This document shows positions 56,619 through 64,000 of a stretch of DNA of 64,000 nt, one piece after another. The translations under genes and the position numbers were made by a program. How positions within the stretch are numbered: the stretch's first letter is position 1; each line of letters opens with the position of its first letter. Source of the stretch: Streptomyces gardneri (GTDB lineage Bacteria > Actinomycetota > Actinomycetes > Streptomycetales > Streptomycetaceae); the NCBI RefSeq assembly GCF_006539185.1, contig NZ_BJMN01000006.1, positions 1-64,000 of the forward strand, in the 5' to 3' direction. The notes beneath the pieces were generated by a model that searched no databases, was not told the DNA's origin, and worked only from the letters and a program-made list of their open reading frames with translations.

Positions 56619-58981
56619 CCACACCTCAGGAGCACCAGGACAACCCGGACGGCCAGGGGCCGTACGCGGAACGGGCCGCCGTGGACCCGCACGCCCCTGA
56701 GGGATCCGGCGACGCGGCCACCGGTACCGAGGACCCGGCAGGCACCGAGAACGAGACGGAATACGCCTGGGACTCCCGCCGGGACCTCTACCGGCACAGC
56801 CCCGGCATCATGCTCGGCCACTCCGCCCGCGTCGGCGGTTCGCTGGTGGGCGGCGACCAGCACGGCGTCAGCGGCGGCCAGGTCACCGGAGACGTCATCC
56901 TCGGCGGCAGCAAGGTGGAGTACCACCTCGGCGGCGACACCGAGGAACGCTCGGGAGAGATCCCCGCCTCCGAAGTCGAGGCGCTCGCACGGAACTTCGT
57001 CCACCCCATGGACGGTGAGGAGGCGGGGGCGGAGCGCGAGAGCGCCGCCGCCCCGGCCGACGGAGGCCACGACGGGGACTTACCCCACGAACCGTGGCAG
57101 CCCGGAAGCCCCTTCGCCCTCGCCCTCGCCGGACTCCGCGAACACCGCGTCGCCATCCTCTCCGGACCCGCCACCACGGGCCGCCGCGCCGCCGCCCTCA
57201 TGCTGCTCCGCGCCGTCGGCTCCCCCTCCTACCGGGCCCTCGACCCGGCCCTCCCGCCGGGCCGGCTCGCCGGAGAGCTCCGCGAAGGCTGCGGACACCT
57301 CGTCGCCGACTTCGCCACCACCGCCGAACGCCCCCTGCGCGAGCACCACATCCGCGCCCTCGGCGAGCGGCTCCACGCCACCGGCAGCCATCTCGTCGTG
57401 GTCGTCGGACCCCACCCCGTCGTCCACGGCAGCGTGAGCCCGGTTCCCTGGGAGCCGCCCGAGCCCGCGGCCCTGCTCGCCGGACACCTCCGGCACAAGG
57501 ACCTGGCAGGGCGGAGCGTCGACGAACTCCTCGCCCTCGCCGAGGTACGGGCCGTCCTCGCCCACCACCGGCCCGTCGCCGACACGGCCCGCTTCGCCGA
57601 ACGCGTCGCCGGCCACGCGCGGGGCACCGTGTCCCTCGCCGAGCTCGGCGCGTTCGGCCACTACGCCGCCGAACGCCAGGTCAGGGAGTGGTTCGACAGC
57701 GCGGACCACAGCCTGCACGACAAGGCCTTCCTCATCGCCCTCGCCACCTTCGACGAGGCGCCCTACCCCCTCACCGCCGAACTGAGCGACGTCCTCTTCG
57801 CCCTCCTCCAGCGCATCGAGAACCCCGGGGAACCGGCCCGCATCCCCGTCTTCGGCACCTCCAGCGCCCAACGCGTCGAGCAGGCGCTCGCCGACCGCTA
57901 CCAGGAGCCCGAGGAGACCGAGTGGGGCCCGGTGCTCCAGACGAAGGTGCAGTTCAGGGACAGGCTCACCGCCATCACCCTGCTGCGCGAGGTCTGGACG
58001 GGACACCCCTCATCCCGGCCCGCGCTCGTCGCGTGGCTGCGCCGCCTCGCCGACGACCCCCGGCCCGTCGTCCGTACGCGCGCCGCCGCCACCGCCGCCG
58101 TCATGGCCGCAGCCGACCTGCCGTCGGCGATGGCCCTTCTCATCCGCTCCTGGGCGGCGGACCGCCGGCTGCGCGCCCGGCTCGCCGCCGCCAACGCCCT
58201 GGCACTCGCCCACCACTTGGGCGCCCCGCACGTCTCCCGCATCCTCGCGGAGTGGTGCGTCGCCCCCGACCACCGGCTCCGCTGGACGGCCGTACGCGGC
58301 TACGCCCTGGTCGGGGACGCCTTCCCCGAGGAGGCGCTCGCCGCCCTCACCGAGGCCGTACGGGCCCTGGAGGCCCGGGGCGGGCCCGCCCAGGGATGGT
58401 CGAACGAACGCGACGACCTCGCCCAGTCGGCCGCGGCCCTGCTGCTCGCGGCGGGACAGGAAGCGGCGGCGCGGGACGACTGGGACGCCGTCGCCCGTCT
58501 GTGGGGCGCGTTCCCGCCTCTCCTGCGCGGCGCCACCAGGGACTACGTGCTGCGTGCCACGGTCTACGCCGCAGGGCCCACCGACGGGCCCGTCGGCACC
58601 GGACGCCCCCTGCTGCTCGACCTGTTCGCGCGGGCCGACGCGACACCCGGGACGGACGGAGCGGTTCTGCGGCACGCCCTCGCCGCCCTGTGGCGCGGCG
58701 TCCTCAACGACCCCGTGTGCTCCGCGTCCGGACTCAACACCCTGCGGCAATGGGTCCGCGCCGCCGAGGACGACCGGGGGGCCGAGGCCGCGCTCGCCGA
58801 GCTGCTGCCGCTGCTCGCGGTCTCCACCGAGGACCACAAGCGGCTCGTCTACCTCCTGGAGAACCTGCGGAGCGAGGGCGACTCCGCCCCGCCCTCCGTG
58901 GCCCTCCGGCTACGTGCCCTCGTCCTGGTGTCCACGCCTCCGCACGCGGACGCCCGTACCCGGCGTCCGTCCCCGGCGTGA
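56615..58981 (+). CDS. STAND/HEAT-like protein with shared Gly-rich motif, degenerate P-loop
   Basis: A 788-residue protein, GTG at 56615 overlapping the upstream stop. Residues 75-97 (GSLVGGDQHGVSGGQVTG then DVILG) match the cyclase protein's C-terminal motif at 22 of 23 positions. A degenerate P-loop follows (SGPATTGRR, 183-191, lacking the usual GK-S/T), with an ATPase-like helical region to about 400. Residues 430-760 form HEAT-like helical repeats (RPVVRTRAAATAAVMAAADL, DRRLRARLAAANALALA). The order motif/NTPase-like/repeats is that of NLR-type sensors. Codon 156 is TTA. ATP binding may be lost. Confidence 0.75.
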   Translation: MTTPQEHQDNPDGQGPYAERAAVDPHAPEGSGDAATGTEDPAGTENETEYAWDSRRDLYRHSPGIMLGHSARVGGSLVGGDQHGVSGGQVTGDVILGGSKVEYHLGGDTEERSGEIPASEVEALARNFVHPMDGEEAGAERESAAAPADGGHDGDLPHEPWQPGSPFALALAGLREHRVAILSGPATTGRRAAALMLLRAVGSPSYRALDPALPPGRLAGELREGCGHLVADFATTAERPLREHHIRALGERLHATGSHLVVVVGPHPVVHGSVSPVPWEPPEPAALLAGHLRHKDLAGRSVDELLALAEVRAVLAHHRPVADTARFAERVAGHARGTVSLAELGAFGHYAAERQVREWFDSADHSLHDKAFLIALATFDEAPYPLTAELSDVLFALLQRIENPGEPARIPVFGTSSAQRVEQALADRYQEPEETEWGPVLQTKVQFRDRLTAITLLREVWTGHPSSRPALVAWLRRLADDPRPVVRTRAAATAAVMAAADLPSAMALLIRSWAADRRLRARLAAANALALAHHLGAPHVSRILAEWCVAPDHRLRWTAVRGYALVGDAFPEEALAALTEAVRALEARGGPAQGWSNERDDLAQSAAALLLAAGQEAAARDDWDAVARLWGAFPPLLRGATRDYVLRATVYAAGPTDGPVGTGRPLLLDLFARADATPGTDGAVLRHALAALWRGVLNDPVCSASGLNTLRQWVRAAEDDRGAEAALAELLPLLAVSTEDHKRLVYLLENLRSEGDSAPPSVALRLRALVLVSTPPHADARTRRPSPA

Positions 58982-59118
58982 TTCCCCGGCAGGCATCTCC
59001 GGAGCGAGCCCGCCGCGTGAACCCCCGGCGTACATCCCCTGCGTAAGTCATCGGCGTAGAACCCCGGCGTGAGCCTCGTGCGCACGCCGCCAGAACGGTC
59101 CCAAGGAGCCAAGTCACC

Positions 59119-60327
59119 ATGATGAGCCAGCCGCCCCAGTGGCAGCAGGAAGCGAACCGCCACACCGCACTCGTCGACCCGGTGGTCACGATCCAGGAGC
59201 TGTCCCGCTTCAAGCCGCTGCGCGCCACGCGCATCGACCACGCCCTCGTGTTCACCACGGCCCAGGGAGGCCGCGACACTTATCTCCCGCCGAGCCGGCC
59301 GAGCCGCACGGAACTCGCCACCAAGCGCTGGACCAGCGTGTACGAGGTGGACATGGGCCGGCACGAGGCCGCCACCGTCCTCGCCTTCCCCAGCCGGCGC
59401 GACGCCTTCCTGTTCGAGGTGTCCCTGAGCTGCACCTGGCAGGTCGTCGACCCGGCCGCCTTCGTGGCGAGCGGCGAGCGGAACGTCCCGGCCCTGGTGC
59501 AGCGCCTCGTCGAAGACGCCGTCCGGCCCGTACTCCGGGGCTTCGACATGGAGGACAGCGCGGCGGCCGAGTCCCACGCCCGCAAGGCCGTCGAGGCCGC
59601 CGGGCCCCTGGCCGCACGGGCTGGACTCGACGTCCGCTGCGGCCTCCAGATCCGGCGGGACGAGGCGGCCCTCGAACAGGAACGCCAGATGCGCGAGATC
59701 GCGTTCGCGCGCGAGAAGCTCGAACCGCAGCACGCCCTCCTCATGCGGGAGGACGAACTGGCCGCGGAGCGCGCCCTCGTCCAGGGCCGACAGCAGCACC
59801 GCATCGACTTCCAGCAGCAGGACCTCGACCACGAGCGCAATCTCGCCCGGGGCCGGCAGGAGCTGGAACTCCAGGAGATCGAGGCCAAGAAGATCGAGTA
59901 CTACGCCTACTACCTGGAGCGCGGCGGCCCGGCCGCGATGGCCTTCCAGCTCGCCCGGCACCCCGAGGACGCCCGGCTCGTGATGGAGAACCTCCGCCAG
60001 GACCAGCTGCTGGCGATGAAGAACCAGCTGACGGTCGCCATCCAGGCGCTCGGCGGCGGCCCGGGCGGCCTGGAGGAACACCAGATGGACGAACCGCGCA
60101 GGCTCGCGGCCAACGTCATCAAGGAGGTCCTGGGAGCGAAGCTGTCGCCGGGCCCGGTACAGACCCAGCCGGCGGTCGACGCGGCAGCGGTCGGGGGGAG
60201 CGGAGCCCCGACCGTCGACCCCGTCGAGGACCAGGTGCCCGGGGCGCCCGAGACCGCGCAGGCCCCGCCCCCGCCGGAGGACGGGCCGGTCTTCGGCTAC
60301 CACACGCCTCCGCAGCCGCCGCGATGA
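59119..60327 (+). CDS. band-7/SPFH-like protein with coiled coil
   Basis: A 402-residue protein, ATG at 59119. Residues about 20-180 look like an SPFH/band-7 domain (SLSCTWQVVDPAAFVASGERNVPALVQRLVEDAVRP in part). A charged helix rich in Glu/Arg/Gln (about 185-265) should form a coiled coil. The tail is Pro-rich. No clear membrane helix. Its stop overlaps the next ATG. SPFH proteins scaffold membrane complexes, which would suit a partner of the membrane effector downstream. Confidence 0.7.
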   Translation: MMSQPPQWQQEANRHTALVDPVVTIQELSRFKPLRATRIDHALVFTTAQGGRDTYLPPSRPSRTELATKRWTSVYEVDMGRHEAATVLAFPSRRDAFLFEVSLSCTWQVVDPAAFVASGERNVPALVQRLVEDAVRPVLRGFDMEDSAAAESHARKAVEAAGPLAARAGLDVRCGLQIRRDEAALEQERQMREIAFAREKLEPQHALLMREDELAAERALVQGRQQHRIDFQQQDLDHERNLARGRQELELQEIEAKKIEYYAYYLERGGPAAMAFQLARHPEDARLVMENLRQDQLLAMKNQLTVAIQALGGGPGGLEEHQMDEPRRLAANVIKEVLGAKLSPGPVQTQPAVDAAAVGGSGAPTVDPVEDQVPGAPETAQAPPPPEDGPVFGYHTPPQPPR

Positions 60328-60872
60328 ATGTGACCGCTCCCGAAGAGGGTTCCGGAACGGAACCGCGGGCCCGGCACCTGTCGCCGGGCGCGGCCGAACG
60401 GCTCCTGGGCGAACTCCGGCAGGAGGCCGTCCGCGCCGACACCAAGGGCTCCATCCTGGTGGCGGCCCAGGGCATGGCAGCCGCCGCGCTCGTCGGCGTG
60501 CTCGCCGCGCGCGGCTGGCACCCCACCGACCTCTCGGGTCTCGGCCAGGTGCTGTGGTGGGCCGGGGCCGGGTGCTTCCTCGTCTCGCTCACGGCCCTGC
60601 TCATGGCCGTCGTACCCCGCTACCGGACGGTCGGCTGGCAGCCCGGCGACCCCCTCACCCACTTCGCGGACATCCGTGGCGCGGCCCGTCGGGGACAGGA
60701 GGTCCTGGAGGAGGCGCTGCGGGACACCGACCGTGCGCCGAGGGCCGCCGTCATCGCCTCGCTCATGGAGAACAGCCGGATCGTCTCGATCAAGTACGAC
60801 TGGCTGAGGGTGGGCATCGCCGGGTTCACGGTGGCGCTGGTGCTGTTGCCCGGCGCGCTGCTCGCCGGCTGA
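60324..60872 (+). CDS. Pycsar-effector-like two-helix membrane protein (DUF5706 type)
   Basis: A 182-residue protein. ATG overlaps the SPFH stop. The ADTKGSILVAAQGMAAAAL stretch (38-56) at the first membrane helix is the signature of PycTM/DUF5706 effectors. A second helix lies near 75-95 and a third hydrophobic segment near the C-terminus (VGIAGFTVALVLLPGALLAG). In Pycsar systems a cyclic pyrimidine nucleotide made by a class III cyclase triggers such proteins to harm the membrane. The cyclase-like gene three positions upstream fits this model. Inference from family and context. Confidence 0.8.
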   Translation: MNVTAPEEGSGTEPRARHLSPGAAERLLGELRQEAVRADTKGSILVAAQGMAAAALVGVLAARGWHPTDLSGLGQVLWWAGAGCFLVSLTALLMAVVPRYRTVGWQPGDPLTHFADIRGAARRGQEVLEEALRDTDRAPRAAVIASLMENSRIVSIKYDWLRVGIAGFTVALVLLPGALLAG

Positions 60873-60947
60873 GACGGCCGGACCGCCGCGCGGGCGGACG
60901 ACGCCGTCGACGATTCGTCACGCAAAACCGTCAGGAGACACATCGCC

Positions 60948-62741
60948 ATGTCCGACCACGAGGACGTCCCGCCGCCGTACCCGGGGGAGGAAGTCCCGCC
61001 GCCCTACCCGGGAGCGCAGGTCCCGCCCCCGCCCCCGTACCCGGGCGAGCGGGAAACACCCCCTGTCTACCCGACCGATGCCCCGGCACCACCCCCGCCT
61101 CCGGCGTACCCGGACGAGCCCGCGCCTCCGGCGTATCCGGGGGAGGCGGCTGCGCCCGCGTATCCGGGGGAGATGGCTGCGCCCTCGTATCCGGGGGAGA
61201 GTGCACCGCCTGCGTATCCGGGGGAAGTGGCCGTGCCCACGTACCCGGAGGGTGACGCCGCCCCCGCGTACCCGGGCGATGCCGCACCCTTCCCGGAGGA
61301 CGCTCCTCCCGCGTATCCGGGGGAGATCCCTCCGCCGACCTACCCGGGTGACGCCGTACCCTCCGCGCCCTCGGGCCAGGCCGTGTCCGCCTTCCCCGGG
61401 GAAGCTCCCCCCGCCTACCCGGGGGAGATCCCTGCCCTCGACGCCCCGCCCGCGTACCCGGAGGCGGTCTCGGCTGCCGGCCTCCTGGGCGCCGCGGCGG
61501 ACGTGCAGACCGCTTTACGGGACGGGGCGCCGCCTGCGTACGACGGTGAGGGCTCGTCGCCCGCGGTGCCCGCGCCCCGGGTCGGGGGCGACGTGGCGCA
61601 GGTGGCGTCCGTCGACGGCTCCTTGCCGGCGGCCCCCGCCGCGCCGCCCGGGACCGTCGCCTCCCATGACGACCTGGCCCTGGACCACGGTCGCCGGATG
61701 GTGAAGTCCGTACAGCGGGGGATCGACGGCGCCGCGCTGTCGCACCTCCTCGTGACCCTGCCCATAGGGTTCATCAGCCTGGGCGTCGTCACCTTCCTGT
61801 CCGCCCTGGTCAACCCCGTCCTCGCGGTGGTCGTGCCGGTGGTCTGGCTGTTGTCCGGGCCGCTGGTCTTCCACCGCAAGGTCGAATCGGCCATCGCCCG
61901 GCGCCTGTTCGGGATGCGCAGGCCCACCCCCGAGGAGGCGCAGCGGCTCGACCTGGTGTGGGAGCAGGTGACGCGGCGCGCGGGCGTGGACCGGGAGACG
62001 TACGAGCTCTGGATCCAGGAGCGCACCGAGCTGAACGCGACGGCCGCCGCGGGGCACATCGTGGCCGTCACCCGGCACGCGATGGACCGGCTGCCCAACT
62101 CCCGCCTCGGCGCCGTGCTCGCGCACGAGCTCGGCCACCACGTGGGCGGTCACACCTGGGCGGCCATGCTGGCCGACTGGTACGCCCTGCCCGCGCGGGC
62201 GGCCGGACGGGCCGTCGTCCTTCTTCTCTTCGTCCTCTTCCGGACGAAGCACTGGGCCGGCATCGCCTGCGGGGGCTGCCTCACCCTGATGATCGTCCAG
62301 TTGCTCTTCGTCTTCACGTTCGTGCAGGGGTACTGGTGGTTCGTCCTTCCGGTGGCGGCCGCTCCGTTGTTCATCGCCTGGCTCCACCGTCGGGCCGAGT
62401 TCCGGGCCGACGCGTACGCCGTGGGGCTCGGGTTCGGCCAGGCGCTGGAGACGGTCCTCGTGGAAGAGGCCCAGGCGACGGCGGTGCCGGGCCTTCCCCC
62501 GCAGGGGCACGGGACCCCGCCCATGCCGACGCATCTGCCTCCGGGGACGCCCCCGTTCCCGCAGCAGCAGTACCCGGGGCAGCAGTACCCCGGCCTGCCT
62601 CATCCCGTACCGCCGAGCCCCGAGACCGGGAAGACCGGCGGCAGGGGGATCGCGGCCAGGGCCGCGCACACGAACACCGAGGCGCGCCTGCGGAACGTGC
62701 GACTCGTCATGTCCCAGCAGGTCCAGCGCTCGGCTCCGTAG
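60948..62741 (+). CDS. membrane M48-type zinc metallopeptidase with PPAYPGE repeats
   Basis: A 597-residue protein. Residues 1-175 hold many Pro-rich units of the PPAYPGE kind, a cytoplasmic or surface tail of low complexity. Membrane helices lie near 260-305 and 430-480. HELGHH gives the zinc ligands His393 and His397 with Glu394. EFRADAYA is the third-ligand motif of M48 (HtpX/Ste24-like) enzymes. Codon 190 is TTA. It is last in the island, 75 nt after the Pycsar-like gene, and may cut a membrane partner on activation. Confidence 0.85.
   Translation: MSDHEDVPPPYPGEEVPPPYPGAQVPPPPPYPGERETPPVYPTDAPAPPPPPAYPDEPAPPAYPGEAAAPAYPGEMAAPSYPGESAPPAYPGEVAVPTYPEGDAAPAYPGDAAPFPEDAPPAYPGEIPPPTYPGDAVPSAPSGQAVSAFPGEAPPAYPGEIPALDAPPAYPEAVSAAGLLGAAADVQTALRDGAPPAYDGEGSSPAVPAPRVGGDVAQVASVDGSLPAAPAAPPGTVASHDDLALDHGRRMVKSVQRGIDGAALSHLLVTLPIGFISLGVVTFLSALVNPVLAVVVPVVWLLSGPLVFHRKVESAIARRLFGMRRPTPEEAQRLDLVWEQVTRRAGVDRETYELWIQERTELNATAAAGHIVAVTRHAMDRLPNSRLGAVLAHELGHHVGGHTWAAMLADWYALPARAAGRAVVLLLFVLFRTKHWAGIACGGCLTLMIVQLLFVFTFVQGYWWFVLPVAAAPLFIAWLHRRAEFRADAYAVGLGFGQALETVLVEEAQATAVPGLPPQGHGTPPMPTHLPPGTPPFPQQQYPGQQYPGLPHPVPPSPETGKTGGRGIAARAAHTNTEARLRNVRLVMSQQVQRSAP
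60960..61490 (+). repeat. Pro-rich tandem repeat region in the M48 gene
   Basis: About fifteen degenerate copies of a 21-30 nt unit, often GCGTATCCGGGGGAG, encode PPAYPGE-like peptides. Spacing is irregular and units differ, so it is a coding repeat with likely length variation between strains. Confidence 0.8.
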
Positions 62742-62753
62742 TACCGAGGGGCG

Positions 62754-63215
62754 TCAGCCCAGCTGGATGTCGTCGCCCGAGTGCGCCACGCGCAGGAGCG
62801 CCGTCGTGATCACGGCGGCCTCCTCGTCCGTGAGGTAGCGGCCGAAGTGCTCGCGGATGCCGCGCATATAGGCCGGTGCGGTCGCGCGCAGGGCCGACCG
62901 GCCCTCGTCGGTGATGACCGCCCAGGTCACGCGCTTGTCCGTGGGGTCGGGCTCCTTGGTCACCAGGCCGGAGCGGGCCATCTCGTCGACGAGCCGGCTC
63001 ACCCGCGTCCTGCTGAGGACGACGCGCTCGGCGACCTCCTGCATGCGCAGTCCCTGCTCGCCCGCGCCGCGGAGCTCCAGGAGCACGTCGTACCACGTGA
63101 GCGGAATCCGGCCGTTGCGCTGCACGTCGCTCTCGATGGCACGCACGGCGGCGTTGTGGGCCAGCAGCAGGGCTCGCCACGCTTCGACCCGGTACTCACC
63201 TTCTCTCATGACCAT
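62754..63215 (-). CDS. MarR-family regulator
   Basis: About 153 residues from an ATG at 63215 (63209 also possible). The winged helix (about 45-110) reads GLRMQEVAERVVLSRTRVSRLVDEMARSGLV, with the DPTDKR wing. It is divergent from the rhodanese gene. Two near-identical 22-nt repeats between them are probable binding sites, so it should control both itself and the rhodanese-YceI unit. Confidence 0.9.
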   Translation of the reverse strand: MVMREGEYRVEAWRALLLAHNAAVRAIESDVQRNGRIPLTWYDVLLELRGAGEQGLRMQEVAERVVLSRTRVSRLVDEMARSGLVTKEPDPTDKRVTWAVITDEGRSALRATAPAYMRGIREHFGRYLTDEEAAVITTALLRVAHSGDDIQLG

Positions 63216-63232
63216 GACGAGAAGTATAGCTT

Positions 63233-63281
63233 GTGTGCGCACGCACGGACTATTAGAGTGTGTGCAGACGCACGGACTATT
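63233..63281. promoter_or_regulatory. tandem operator-like repeats between marR and rhodanese
   Basis: GTGTGCGCACGCACGGACTATT (split as GTGTGCGCACG + CACGGACTATT, 63233-63254) recurs as GTGTGCAGACG + CACGGACTATT at 63260-63281, a 27-nt period with 2 mismatches. GTGTGCGCAC is itself palindromic. The repeats lie in the shared promoter region, the usual place for MarR sites. Confidence 0.6.
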
Positions 63282-63299
63282 CATTGAGGGAGAACAGTC

Positions 63300-63629
63300 A
63301 TGGCCCAGCGGATCTCGCGGGACGAGCTCAAGAAGAAGATCGACGAGAACCTGGTGACGGTGCTCGAGGCGCTGCCGGCGCAGTACTACAACGACAAGCA
63401 CCTCCCCGGAGCGCTCAACCTGCCGCACGACCAGGTGGACGCGCTCGCCCCGACGCTGCTTCCGAACAAGGACGCGGAGATCGCCGTCTACTGCGCCAAC
63501 AGCCCCTGCCCCAACTCGGGCATCGCGGCCGACCGGCTGGTCGAGCTGGGCTACACCAACGTGTACGAGTACTACGAGGGCAAGGACGACTGGGTCGAGG
63601 CGGGCCTGCCGACCGAGTCCGTCGCCTGA
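63300..63629 (+). CDS. rhodanese-domain protein
   Basis: A 109-residue single rhodanese domain, ATG at 63300 with GAGGGAGAA upstream. HLPGALNLPHDQV and the catalytic loop YCANSPCPNSG (Cys after Y) are typical. Single-domain rhodaneses transfer sulfane sulfur to thiols. It is controlled from the MarR region and is followed 18 nt later by YceI, so a stress-response unit is likely. Confidence 0.88.
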   Translation: MAQRISRDELKKKIDENLVTVLEALPAQYYNDKHLPGALNLPHDQVDALAPTLLPNKDAEIAVYCANSPCPNSGIAADRLVELGYTNVYEYYEGKDDWVEAGLPTESVA

Positions 63630-63647
63630 CCGAAGGAGCGCACGGAC

Positions 63648-64000
63648 ATGACCACTGCACCGATCCGTACCGTCGACGGCGTGGAGCTGCCCGCCGCCGG
63701 CCCGTGGAAGATCGACCCCGGTCACGCCGAGGTCGGCTTCGTCGGGCGTCACTTCATGCTGACGAAGGTCCGCGGGCGCTTCACCGGAGTCGAGGCCACC
63801 CTCGTCATCGGTGAGCGGCCGGAGGACAGCAAGGTCACCGCGGTCATCGACGTGGCCAGTGTCGACAGTGGTGACGCCACGCGCGACGAGCACCTGCGCT
63901 CCGCGGACCTCTTCGACGTGGAGAAGTACCCGAAGGCCGTCTTCGCCTCCACCTCGGTGACGTGGGACGGCAGGCGCGGCACGCTCGTCGGGGACCTGAC
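63648..64000 (+). CDS. YceI-family protein, cut by window edge
   Basis: The first 117 residues of a YceI-like lipocalin, ATG at 63648 behind GAAGGAG. GPWKIDPGHAEVGFVGRHFMLTKVRGRF is diagnostic. YceI proteins bind polyisoprenoids or similar lipids and are often induced by stress. No signal peptide is seen, so the protein is cytoplasmic here. The C-terminus is outside the window. Confidence 0.9.
   Translation, partial: MTTAPIRTVDGVELPAAGPWKIDPGHAEVGFVGRHFMLTKVRGRFTGVEATLVIGERPEDSKVTAVIDVASVDSGDATRDEHLRSADLFDVEKYPKAVFASTSVTWDGRRGTLVGDL

Noticed and set aside
60960..61490. CRISPR-like array
   Set aside because: The repeat is in frame, codes for PPAYPGE units, and lacks uniform spacers.

Overview
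The window is high-GC actinobacterial DNA, almost certainly Streptomyces. Evidence: strong G/C bias at third codon positions, GTG and TTG starts behind AGGAG-type ribosome sites, several TTA (bldA-type) codons, SpoIIE-type phosphatases, a subtilisin-inhibitor (SSI) gene, an actinobacterial sortase with a short surface protein, and a mat-like exopolysaccharide locus. No rRNA, tRNA or CRISPR array was seen. Only a 5'-complete IS5-type transposase fragment at the left edge is clearly mobile. Dispersed hairpin repeats recur near 2.3, 5.2, 14.1 and 38.2 kb.

Left part (0-22 kb). After the transposase come an alpha/beta hydrolase with an altered nucleophile, and a secreted galactose oxidase with an intact copper-radical site and two tandem CBM32 domains. 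Then follow a short repeat-bearing surface protein with its class F sortase, a SpoIIE-type phosphatase, and a GH16-like lipoprotein. A three-gene surface-polysaccharide locus comes next (small membrane protein, deacetylase/GT2 synthase, acyltransferase). Beyond it lie a large XRE-NACHT protein with two TTA codons, a decayed antisense gene, and a multidomain PAS-GAF-SpoIIE-HATPase signalling protein.

Middle (22.5-38.2 kb). Ten consecutive plus-strand frames, often overlapping by 1-8 nt, look like a small-molecule biosynthetic operon. It encodes an isochorismatase-type hydrolase, complete HypE and HypF (the enzymes that build a protein thiocyanate for NiFe-hydrogenase cyanide ligands), a single ATP-grasp ligase and an ATP-grasp/circularly permuted ATP-grasp protein. 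It continues with an MFS exporter, a group II PLP decarboxylase, a membrane diiron desaturase-like enzyme, and glutamate mutase small subunit. The glutamate mutase large subunit is joined in frame to a class III aminotransferase. No hydrogenase or HypABCD is present. I infer a pathway from glutamate to 3-methylaspartate to a decarboxylated or transaminated unit, ligated by ATP-grasp enzymes, with HypEF supplying a carbamoyl- or cyano-type group. The product is unknown.

38-55 kb is mixed housekeeping and secretion. It holds a FAD oxidoreductase, an S8 protease with PKD domains next to a TrmB/LuxR regulator, a DUF4246 oxygenase-like protein, an SSI-type inhibitor with Arg at P1, pntAB transhydrogenase, a three-gene binding-protein/VWA operon, an amidohydrolase, a GAF-LuxR regulator and a Crp/Fnr regulator.

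55.7-62.7 kb looks like a biological-conflict (Pycsar-like) island. A class III nucleotidyl-cyclase domain protein and a STAND/HEAT-like protein share an almost identical Gly-rich 23-residue motif, at the C-terminus of one and near the N-terminus of the other. They are followed by a band-7/SPFH-like protein, a two-helix Pycsar-effector-like membrane protein, and a membrane M48 peptidase with a PPAYPGE-repeat tail. The layout suggests amyloid-type homotypic signalling joined to cyclic-nucleotide signalling. The right edge holds a MarR regulator, a rhodanese and a truncated YceI gene with tandem operator-like repeats between the divergent genes.
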